From an uncultured Prevotella sp. (lineage in GTDB: Bacteria > Bacteroidota > Bacteroidia > Bacteroidales > Bacteroidaceae): 6,783 nt of DNA. The notes beneath the pieces were generated by a model. That model was not told the origin of the DNA, ran no database searches, and saw nothing but the letters and a program-made list of their open reading frames with translations. Made by a program: the position numbers and the translations under genes. Of this stretch, positions 1 to 5,956 are shown one piece after another. The stretch lies in the NCBI GenBank assembly GCA_945788545.1, contig CALZMK010000079.1, positions 1 to 6,783 of the forward strand, given 5' to 3'. The first letter of the stretch is position 1. Each line of letters opens with the position of its first letter.

Positions 1-1234
1 CTATTGCCGCAATGAAACGCTTAACTGCCGTGGTGTCGCGATTAGACTGCGCCACACGCGAAATACTGATGGTGCGAACTTGGGGATAAAGAGCCTTGAG
101 TTCTCCCGACACCTCTTGAGTGAGGTCCTCATAACGCGTATAGGAATCAAGCAACTTGTTGAGCTCTCCTATCTCAGCCGACATCTCGACAAGTTTCTTG
201 CGCTCTACATCATGATTGCTGCTTATCTGCTTGAGTTGATTATTGAGCATAAAGATACTATCCGAACCTTCACCCTGAATGATGTTGAGCGAATATTTGC
301 CCAAACCATATTGCTCCATGCGCTTCTTGGCAGCTGCCTCAGCAGAATCGGAAATAGCCCTTCCCACTGCCACGATATTCAAAACTTGCTTTTCCTCGTC
401 AATACTACTCGAGAGTACCTGAGTTCCTGGTTGAGAAAGTTCGGTCTTGACAAATGAATTCATCTTGTTGTCGAAGATACTGCGCCTCACAATACCAATA
501 GTCATTATCGTAGCAGGAATCATCGTCACGATAGCTATTCCAGCAACAACACGCTGCGCCTTCTTGGCTAATGCGGGATTTTGGAATTCAAGACGGTGGA
601 AATGCATCAGACGAACACCGGCATAGGTGGCAAGACTGATGAACACCGTGTTGATGAAGAAGAGATAGAACGCACCGAGAAAATACAGTATATGACCAGT
701 GGCAAGTCCGTAGCCAGCAGTACACAACGGCGGCATGAGGGCTGTGGCAATGGCCACACCAGGGATGACATTTCCCTTGCCCTTGGTGCAGAGAGCAAGA
801 ATGCCGGCTGCTCCACCAAAGGTGGCAATGAGTACGTCGTAGATAGTGGGCGACGTGCGCGCAAGCAATTCCGACTGTGCCTCACCCAGAGGGGTGATGA
901 GGAAATACACCATCGCCGTGAGGACACTGATAAGCGTGGCCACACCGAAATTCTTCACTGCACGACGCATAAGGTTGAGATCGTTGATACCCATAGCCAA
1001 TCCCATACCAATGATAGGTCCCATGAGCGGCGATATCAACATGGCTCCGATAATCACTGCCGTGGAATTGACATTCAATCCAAGCGAAGCTATGAAGATT
1101 GCAAAGATGAGCACCCACAGATTGGCACCACGGAAACTAATGCCACTGGTGATCTGCTTAACTATCTCCTGTTCGTCTTCCATGTCCTGCATGATGACGA
1201 AATGCGCTTTAATTTTTCCTAATAAACTGTCCAT
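1..1234 (-). CDS. DUF389 family multi-pass membrane protein, 3' end outside window
   Basis: The reading frame is open from the ATG at 1234 to the window edge: 411 codons, no stop. I recognise the DUF389 (TIGR00341-like) family from stretches such as LGLNVNSTAVIIGAML (about 51-66), SPLMGPIIGMGLAMG (68-82) and VIPGVAIATALMPPL (156-170). Hydrophobic segments lie at roughly 38-55, 57-82, 92-115, 129-150, 155-175, 180-205 and 228-250, so about seven membrane passes in the inner membrane. After residue 252 the chain is soluble, with a charged, probably coiled-coil stretch near 325-375. The family has no settled function that I know of; transport is often guessed. The start is fixed by a strong Shine-Dalgarno site. 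The gene begins 15 bases after the amylase stop and is probably co-transcribed with it; a functional link to starch use is only inference. The family call is strong, the role unknown. Confidence 0.9.
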   Translation of the reverse strand, partial: MDSLLGKIKAHFVIMQDMEDEQEIVKQITSGISFRGANLWVLIFAIFIASLGLNVNSTAVIIGAMLISPLMGPIIGMGLAMGINDLNLMRRAVKNFGVATLISVLTAMVYFLITPLGEAQSELLARTSPTIYDVLIATFGGAAGILALCTKGKGNVIPGVAIATALMPPLCTAGYGLATGHILYFLGAFYLFFINTVFISLATYAGVRLMHFHRLEFQNPALAKKAQRVVAGIAIVTMIPATIMTIGIVRRSIFDNKMNSFVKTELSQPGTQVLSSSIDEEKQVLNIVAVGRAISDSAEAAAKKRMEQYGLGKYSLNIIQGEGSDSIFMLNNQLKQISSNHDVERKKLVEMSAEIGELNKLLDSYTRYEDLTQEVSGELKALYPQVRTISISRVAQSNRDTTAVKRFIAAI

Positions 1235-1242
1235 AATACTAA

Positions 1243-1250
1243 CCTCCTTT
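1243..1250 (-). promoter_or_regulatory. Canonical ribosome-binding site of the DUF389 gene
   Basis: The minus strand reads AAAGGAGG, then eight bases, then ATG at 1234. Its first A is the last base of the amylase TAA stop. This is a full-strength Shine-Dalgarno sequence, which is not typical of Bacteroidota, where many genes lack one. Here the amylase and slyD starts show none, and aroC has only a weak AAAGG. The site decides the DUF389 start and would allow ribosomes ending the amylase to restart. Confidence 0.8.
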
Positions 1251-3862
1251 TATTTAATGATTTTATATCCTTTTCCACACAATATGCCATGAGCACTGCT
1301 ACGTGAAGTCACCTTTCTGCCGCCTATCGTATATATGGCAGATGGCGACTTGGCATCGATAATCACAGAAGAGATGGACGAGACGTTGTCAACAGTATGA
1401 TCATAACTGCTACCTACGTAATATCCGTTGTTGACATACACAAGGTCGGCAGTCTGACTGCCTCCATACTCCTGGAAGATCAGTCCGGTGGGCATCGACT
1501 CTTCCCCACCCTCGTATGTCCACTTGAATATCTTGCGAGTGCCGTCGGAGGTCTTGCCCATCAACTGCATTGAGGGACGAGCATCCCAATTGCTGCCTGT
1601 GAATCCGAAATCACTGTTCCACACCCATATCCTCACTCCTGCACATTCTGCGGATGCCTCATAGAATATACTGCGCTCATCAGAAGAGGAGATCGAGGGA
1701 ACATATACTTCCAAGTCGTCAATACCGACTGATGGTGTCGTGCCTTCGCCCGAACCATTGTTTGACGATTTTTCCTCTTGGGTGCCGTCGTAGGCGAGCG
1801 TGGGCAACGAGGCTGGCGTCTGGTCGAAGAGATACGGACCATCATTACCTATCTTCCCCTTGCCATTAAGCACATACACTGCCATCTGCCCCTTGCCCGA
1901 GAATGAGCGAGTAATCAACTTTCCATCGGTCACTTCCTTCACATCGCCACTCACTACATCCACATATCTGCCATTGAGAACATCTGTAAATGTGGCTCCC
2001 GCGGATATTGTCACAAGTGCATAACTGTCGATACCCTCTGACACATAGCGACGCTTGAAGGCATAGCCGCCTTGCGAAGAGCAACCTTTCTTACTGTATT
2101 GACCTTTGCGCAAGGCTGGTATCTGCTGGCGTATCTGAGAGAGACGGGCGATATGCATCGAAAGCGGACGACTCAATGTAGTAGCGATATTGCCAGTGGC
2201 ATCAGTGTATTGTCCGAATCCCACAGGAGTGACACTGCCCTTGATATATCCTCCAAAATATGCACGACCAGTGTCGCTGAGCGGTCCATTGGCTCCGTTG
2301 TCAATCTTCACCCCCTTGCGGAACTCCACCTCACTGCCATAGTAGAGACATGGGATGCCACGGAAGGTGAACATAAGGTCGAGATTTTCAGCCCATTGGT
2401 CGGTGCCACCGTTAAATCGTATGCCATCATTCGGTCCTGGGGAATAATCGTGGGAATCTACATACACCACATTATATGTGGCGTCGTTGTAGAAGTCATC
2501 GCTGTCGAAGAGTCCCCATACGTTTCCCACTGAATTAAAACTATAATGCACAGGGAAATCTATCACGTTGAATCCCGAGGAAAGACTATAGTCGGGAGTA
2601 TGATAGTCATTGCCATTGAGCCACGCATTACTCGACTTTGGCTGAGACGACTCACTCTTGTTGGCGGCATATTCTTCCTCGGCGAGCCGATGATTGTCAA
2701 TCTCCGAGGCTGACGTCTGAGCCCCTATCACAACATTGTCCCAATATGAGGGTTCATCGTTCCATTTGGCAAGCAATGCTTCATCCGACTGCCAAGTATA
2801 GAAATACGGGGAAAGCGGTGGAAGACCACGATATGTGACAGAGCCTTGAAAACGGGCACATATCTCTCCGAAGATAAAGAATGGACAATCGTTTAGGCGC
2901 TTGTGCTTGTATTCATCGCCAAGAGCCATAAAATAAGGGATAAACACCTTGTTGAAGGTGGAGCGGGCGATATGCCCTGATGTGTCGATACGAAATCCGT
3001 CAACACCCATCTTGATGAAGTTGCCATAGCATTCGCGTACATATTTATATACTACAGGATTCTCGGTGTTGAGATCCACACAATCGCCTGCTATCTGTCC
3101 CCACCATCTCGTGTCGTCATCCCAGTTGAAGTCGGCCTTGTGGTGCCAATAGTTATGACTGTCGTGATTTACTCCGTCGTTGTTCTTCATCTCATGAAGG
3201 CGAGCCTGATATTGCTCACTGCCAGGGAGTTGCAGATAATTGACAGGCAGTTTGCCTGCATTTCCCCAATCGTCGGTCATATCATTTGTGACAGGAATCA
3301 TACACTTGTCGATGGTAGCCTGATTGGCCTCGGTGTCACGACGGAACAATTGGCAAAGGCGATTCTCTCCGAAGTTGCCAGTGTGATTGAGCACGATGTC
3401 GAGTATTATCTTCATTCCCCTTGCATGTGCCTCGTCGATGAGCCGCTGGAAGTCAACATCCTCCGAGATGTCGTTATCCTCACGTGAATGAGACATCAGG
3501 CGGTCGTCCACACGCGACATATCCATAGCATGATAGCCATGATAGTCATATCCCGAGGCATTCTGGACAATAGGGGTAATCCACACCGCAGTAAAGCCAA
3601 GGGCCTTGATATAGTCGAGTTTGTCTATCAATCCCTTGAAATCACCTCGCCATGCAGGATCTCCCTCATTGGCGTCCTGATTATCCCAGCACTGCCAGTT
3701 GTTGCTTGGGTCGCCATCATAAAAACGGGTGGTAATAACAAAATATATGCTTTCATCGCGGAAGTCGGTCCTGCCTCCCACGAAGCTATCAGACGAATCG
3801 ATTGCCATACACGGCATAATGCCGCAGACAAGAAAAATCAGTAAACACAGTTTTTTCATCAT
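1250..3862 (-). CDS. Secreted GH13 alpha-amylase family enzyme with C-terminal starch-binding module
   Basis: This 870-residue enzyme probably cleaves alpha-1,4-glucan bonds in starch or glycogen outside the cytoplasm. A signal peptide is visible at 1-20 (KK, hydrophobic core, PCMA), with likely cleavage after Ala20. The GH13 barrel spans about 36-580. Region I is DIVLNH (155-160), region II GFRIDTSGH (289-297, nucleophile Asp293), region III FGE (acid/base Glu333) and region IV VDSHD (468-472, Asp472), so the catalytic triad is intact. DGDPSNN (49-55) resembles the calcium site of cyclodextrin-glucanotransferase-like enzymes. A beta domain follows (about 585-670), then a Ser/Gly-rich linker (about 695-710). 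A CBM26-like module lies at about 728-818, with W746, W748, W759, W781 and the GSQTADL signature (801-807). The last 30 residues resemble a Bacteroidales sorting tail (GRKV, then GYKIIK). ATG codons at 3862 and 3859 are both possible starts. Exact specificity (amylase, neopullulanase, other) is not decidable here. Confidence 0.93.
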   Translation of the reverse strand: MMKKLCLLIFLVCGIMPCMAIDSSDSFVGGRTDFRDESIYFVITTRFYDGDPSNNWQCWDNQDANEGDPAWRGDFKGLIDKLDYIKALGFTAVWITPIVQNASGYDYHGYHAMDMSRVDDRLMSHSREDNDISEDVDFQRLIDEAHARGMKIILDIVLNHTGNFGENRLCQLFRRDTEANQATIDKCMIPVTNDMTDDWGNAGKLPVNYLQLPGSEQYQARLHEMKNNDGVNHDSHNYWHHKADFNWDDDTRWWGQIAGDCVDLNTENPVVYKYVRECYGNFIKMGVDGFRIDTSGHIARSTFNKVFIPYFMALGDEYKHKRLNDCPFFIFGEICARFQGSVTYRGLPPLSPYFYTWQSDEALLAKWNDEPSYWDNVVIGAQTSASEIDNHRLAEEEYAANKSESSQPKSSNAWLNGNDYHTPDYSLSSGFNVIDFPVHYSFNSVGNVWGLFDSDDFYNDATYNVVYVDSHDYSPGPNDGIRFNGGTDQWAENLDLMFTFRGIPCLYYGSEVEFRKGVKIDNGANGPLSDTGRAYFGGYIKGSVTPVGFGQYTDATGNIATTLSRPLSMHIARLSQIRQQIPALRKGQYSKKGCSSQGGYAFKRRYVSEGIDSYALVTISAGATFTDVLNGRYVDVVSGDVKEVTDGKLITRSFSGKGQMAVYVLNGKGKIGNDGPYLFDQTPASLPTLAYDGTQEEKSSNNGSGEGTTPSVGIDDLEVYVPSISSSDERSIFYEASAECAGVRIWVWNSDFGFTGSNWDARPSMQLMGKTSDGTRKIFKWTYEGGEESMPTGLIFQEYGGSQTADLVYVNNGYYVGSSYDHTVDNVSSISSVIIDAKSPSAIYTIGGRKVTSRSSAHGILCGKGYKIIK

Positions 3863-3891
3863 ACACTAATTAAACTTTTAAGTAAACAAAA

Positions 3892-3917
3892 TAGGGGCAG
3901 CCAAACAGCCACCCCTA
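3892..3917 (-). promoter_or_regulatory. Leader hairpin 2, possible attenuator
   Basis: The minus strand pairs TAGGGGTGGC (3917-3908) with GCTGCCCCTA (3901-3892) around a six-base loop, TGTTTG. This is a ten-base-pair stem containing two adjacent G-U wobbles. On the plus strand the same two positions become A-C mismatches, so the fold is best in RNA copied in the amylase direction. It is followed by ATTTTGTTTACTT, moderately U-rich, so it could act as an attenuator or weak terminator 30 bases before the amylase start. Function is inference. Confidence 0.5.
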
Positions 3918-3958
3918 ACCAACACAAAAACTAAACTAGACTTAACTAAATTCTACAC

Positions 3959-3978
3959 AGGGACTTTCACAAGCCCCT
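3959..3978 (-). promoter_or_regulatory. Leader hairpin 1 with GTGA (GNRA-type) tetraloop
   Basis: The minus strand pairs AGGGGCTT (3978-3971) with AAGTCCCT (3966-3959) across the loop GTGA. That is eight base pairs with one G-U wobble and a GNRA-class tetraloop, a stable RNA fold. It starts only about 12-15 nt into the predicted transcript, so it may protect the 5' end or form part of a regulatory leader. Confidence 0.5.
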
Positions 3979-3998
3979 TGATGATAGCTTTATCGATG

Positions 3999-4030
3999 CA
4001 AAGGTAGCAAGAACATTTGAATTAAACAAA
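3999..4030 (-). promoter_or_regulatory. Bacteroidota-type promoter for the amylase gene
   Basis: On the minus strand TTTG (4030-4027) is followed after exactly 20 bases by TACCTTTG (4006-3999). This matches the established Bacteroidota primary sigma consensus of a -33 TTTG and a -7 TAnnTTTG. Transcription should start near 3990 and read into the amylase and then the DUF389 gene. It is the only full match I found on the minus strand in the spacers of this window. Confidence 0.85.
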
Positions 4031-4059
4031 CTATTTCTTGCTAATTTTGTTAATTTATG

Positions 4060-4139
4060 AAAAAATTAAGAATGTAGCGTGATATTTAATATTTGTTTAC
4101 CATCTATCAATGATATTCCTGTATCATTTATTACATTCT
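4060..4139 (-). terminator. Possible aroC terminator: nested AT-rich inverted repeat plus T tract
   Basis: On the minus strand AGAATGTA (4139-4132) and TGATA (4126-4122) pair with TATCA (4084-4080) and TACATTCT (4076-4069), followed by TTAATTTTTT down to 4060. A second, competing hairpin inside pairs AATGATA with TATCATT (4128-4109). The T run after the distal arm fits a rho-independent terminator for the upstream gene run. The stem is AT-rich, interrupted and has a long loop, so it would be weak, and chance pairing is possible in such AT-rich DNA. Confidence 0.35.
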
Positions 4140-4170
4140 AATTGTTTTCATTACATTCTCACTGTTTTCG
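4131..4170. repeat. Imperfect 20-base tandem duplication spanning the aroC stop codon
   Basis: Positions 4131-4150 and 4151-4170 match at 17 of 20 bases (differences at unit positions 10, 12 and 20). The gene-side copy encodes the last residues of chorismate synthase (KTVRM) and its TAA. The other copy repeats the same bases, including a second TAA, just outside the gene. It looks like an old local duplication of the gene's 3' end. Confidence 0.75.
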
Positions 4171-5218
4171 ACAGAAGGTAATAATCCAATATCGTCATAG
4201 CAGCCATAGCCTCGACGATTGGCACTGCACGGGGCAATACACATGGGTCGTGACGTCCGCGAGCCGTGAGCGTTGTGGGATTTCCATCCTTATCCACTGT
4301 AGGCTGTTCCATCAGTAAGGTAGCCACTGGTTTGAAGGCTACACGGAAATATATATCCTCACCATTACTGATGCCGCCTTGTATGCCACCGCTATTGTTG
4401 GTAGTGGTGTGGAATCCCTCGGTAAACACATCATTGAGTTCGGAGCCGCGACGATTGACACAGGCAAATCCCGCTCCATACTCAAAGCCCTTGACGGCAT
4501 TGATGCCAAGCATGGCAGAACCGAGGGCAGCATGAAGTTTGCCGAATTCCGGTTCGCCGAGTCCTACGGGACAACCTTTTATCACACAAGTGATGATGCC
4601 TCCAATGGTGTCGCCCTGCCCTTTCACTTCGGCAATGAGTTTTTCCATTTTTGCGGCAGCCTCCACATCAGGACAACGCACGGCATTGGTCTCTATCTTC
4701 GAGAAGTCGTGATTGCGATAATCGGGGTCGATAGAGATGTCGCCCACTTGGGATGTATATGCAGTGACACTCACTCCTATCTGGCGCAATGCCAACTTAG
4801 CCAAGGCTCCTGCCACACAGCGCGAAATAGTGATTCGAGCCGACGAGCGTCCGCCTCCCCTATGGTCACGCTCTCCATATTTGGAGGTATAGGTATAGTC
4901 GGCATGCGAGGGACGGAACACATTGCGCATGTTCTCATAATCCTGAGAGTGCTGATTGGTGTTGCGCACGACAAAGCCTATGGGACAGCCTGTGGATTTT
5001 CCCTCAAAGACTCCACTGAGCAGTTCCACTTTGTCAGCCTCCTTGCGGCTTGTGGTTATTGCGCTCTGTCCTGGACGACGTCGGTCGAGTTCCGACTGTA
5101 TGAAATCGAGGTCGATATCTATGCCAGCAGGCATTCCGTCAACCACTCCTCCCACAGCCTCGCCATGACTCTCGCCAAACGATGTGAGCGTAAAGATATT
5201 ACCGTAAGTATTACGCAT
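4151..5218 (-). CDS. aroC: Chorismate synthase
   Basis: This cytoplasmic enzyme converts 5-enolpyruvylshikimate 3-phosphate to chorismate, the last step of the shikimate pathway, using reduced FMN. At 355 residues it is of normal length and looks complete. Family signatures are all present: FGESHG (14-19, His18), RRRPGQ (46-51), FRPSHAD (101-107, His105), [10 protein letters not shown] (121-130) and [16 protein letters not shown] (319-334, Asp324). The ATG at 5218 starts the standard MRNTYGN N-terminus and has a weak AAAGG six bases upstream. It lies 69 bases after slyD, with no promoter visible between, so it is probably transcribed with slyD and pyrD. Being a bacterial form without a fused flavin reductase, it presumably depends on an outside source of reduced FMN (family knowledge). 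I am highly confident of this call. Confidence 0.98.
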   Translation of the reverse strand: MRNTYGNIFTLTSFGESHGEAVGGVVDGMPAGIDIDLDFIQSELDRRRPGQSAITTSRKEADKVELLSGVFEGKSTGCPIGFVVRNTNQHSQDYENMRNVFRPSHADYTYTSKYGERDHRGGGRSSARITISRCVAGALAKLALRQIGVSVTAYTSQVGDISIDPDYRNHDFSKIETNAVRCPDVEAAAKMEKLIAEVKGQGDTIGGIITCVIKGCPVGLGEPEFGKLHAALGSAMLGINAVKGFEYGAGFACVNRRGSELNDVFTEGFHTTTNNSGGIQGGISNGEDIYFRVAFKPVATLLMEQPTVDKDGNPTTLTARGRHDPCVLPRAVPIVEAMAAMTILDYYLLSKTVRM

Positions 5219-5290
5219 AATATACCTTTAATATTATATTCTTTTAATTACTTTAATTCTTTAATCTTTTAATACTTTAATCTTTTATTA
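5219..5290. repeat. AT-rich slyD-aroC spacer with tandem octamers
   Basis: Plus-strand octamers run in register from 5251 to 5290: CTTTAATT, CTTTAATC, TTTTAATA, CTTTAATC and TTTTATTA, the last including the slyD stop codon. Further CTTTAAT-like copies lie at 5226 and 5241. No Bacteroidota promoter motif is present. The 69-base spacer equals the next one in length and uses the same unit. Function is unknown. Confidence 0.7.
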
Positions 5291-5887
5291 ATGGCATCCG
5301 CATCCACAGTGATGATCGTGGTGATCGCCATCACAGTCGCAGTGATCGCCTCCGCAATCGCAGTCACCTCCACAGTCACCACATCCGCAACCGCAGCCCT
5401 CACCGCTCAGGCGATTGATAAAGCCCTGTATCTCGTCCTTTGTAGCCTCACGACTCTCAAGAACCTTTCCCGAGAAGCAGAGGGTCTTACCAGAAAGAGG
5501 GTGATTGAGGTCCATCTTCACCTTGTCGTCGGTAATCTCAAGAACACGTCCGTAGAAACGGTTGCCATCCTCATTCTGCAAGGGCACGATAGCATCCTTG
5601 AAGATATTCTCATGGTCGAAATGTCCGTTGATGCAGAACATCTCGCGTTCGAGGTCGAGGATGCGTGCAGCCTCACGATCGCCGTATGCCTTGTCCTTGT
5701 CGAGCTCAAACTCAAAGTCGGCACCAGCCTCAAGACCTACAATCTGCTTCTCAAACTCCTCGAGAGTAACGCCAAATCCACTTAAAAACTGAAAAGGACG
5801 CTCTGCTGTTGCTTCCTCTACGAATTCTCTCTCTCCATTTTCCACCGTGTAGAGCTTATAGCTCACGGCAATGTACTTGTTGCTCAT
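5288..5887 (-). CDS. slyD: FKBP-type peptidyl-prolyl isomerase of the SlyD family
   Basis: SlyD proteins are cytoplasmic prolyl isomerases and chaperones that also bind nickel and other metals. This one has 199 residues. The FKBP fold is split (about 1-70 and 125-150) by an insert-in-flap chaperone region (about 75-122). Family marks include QIVGLEAGADF (48-58), KAYGDRE (66-72) and NHPLSGKTLCF (128-138). The C-terminal tail from 164 has 11 Cys, 6 His and 8 Asp in 36 residues (for example GCGCGCGDCGGDCDC), as in metal-storing SlyD proteins. The ATG at 5887 has no Shine-Dalgarno; its upstream region is very AT-rich. It sits between pyrD and aroC with 69-base spacers on both sides. The tail's metal preference cannot be read from sequence; nickel, zinc or copper are possible. 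No nickel enzyme gene is in view. Confidence 0.93.
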   Translation of the reverse strand: MSNKYIAVSYKLYTVENGEREFVEEATAERPFQFLSGFGVTLEEFEKQIVGLEAGADFEFELDKDKAYGDREAARILDLEREMFCINGHFDHENIFKDAIVPLQNEDGNRFYGRVLEITDDKVKMDLNHPLSGKTLCFSGKVLESREATKDEIQGFINRLSGEGCGCGCGDCGGDCDCGGDHCDCDGDHHDHHCGCGCH

Positions 5888-5956
5888 AATATTTATATAT
5901 AATGTATTTTGTTCTTTAATTCTTTAATTTTATAATTCTTTAATTTCGCGAAGCGA
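5888..5956. repeat. AT-rich pyrD-slyD spacer with tandem octamers
   Basis: Plus-strand octamers CTTTAATT, CTTTAATT, TTATAATT and CTTTAATT run in register from 5914 to 5945, 26 bases upstream of the slyD start. A small 4-bp hairpin (TCGC/GCGA, 5946-5956) lies just after the pyrD stop. No TAnnTTTG promoter is present on the minus strand. The length (69 bases) and the octamer match the slyD-aroC spacer. Confidence 0.7.

Larger units (their letters stand above)
3863..3990 (-). promoter_or_regulatory. Long structured 5' leader of the amylase gene
   Basis: From the expected transcription start (about 8-9 bases past the promoter's -7 element) to the amylase ATG is roughly 130 nt, with no ATG in it. 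Two hairpins, listed separately, occupy it; the last 30 bases before the ATG are AT-rich with no Shine-Dalgarno. I do not match it to a riboswitch class. A regulatory role is inferred from its length and folding only. Confidence 0.45.

Noticed and set aside
6..60. Possible truncation or frameshift of the DUF389 gene at the left end
   Set aside because: The frame is uninterrupted to base 2, so the missing stop is due to the window edge only.
581..1222. Plus-strand open frame of 213 codons
   Set aside because: It lies antisense to the DUF389 gene, has low-complexity Arg/His/Asp-rich sequence and no family resemblance, while the minus strand encodes a clear membrane protein.
3887..3893. TATTTTG on the minus strand as a second amylase promoter
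   Set aside because: It is one base short of TAnnTTTG and has no TTTG at the proper distance; the full match at 3999-4030 is far better.
4057..4077. Tiny plus-strand frame ATG to TAG (six codons)
   Set aside because: Too short to judge and explained by chance in AT-rich DNA, even though it follows a promoter-like motif.
4379..5272. Plus-strand open frame of 297 codons
   Set aside because: It is antisense to aroC, whose product carries every chorismate synthase signature; the antisense frame matches nothing I recognise and lacks a promoter or ribosome-binding site.
5291..5785. Plus-strand open frame of 164 codons with an Ala/Val/Thr-rich start
   Set aside because: The hydrophobic start is just the complement of the Cys/His/Asp-rich SlyD tail codons; no independent evidence for a gene.
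5946..5956. TCGC/GCGA mini-hairpin after pyrD as a terminator
   Set aside because: Four base pairs with a three-base loop and no T run on the minus strand is too weak, and the downstream genes show no other promoter.
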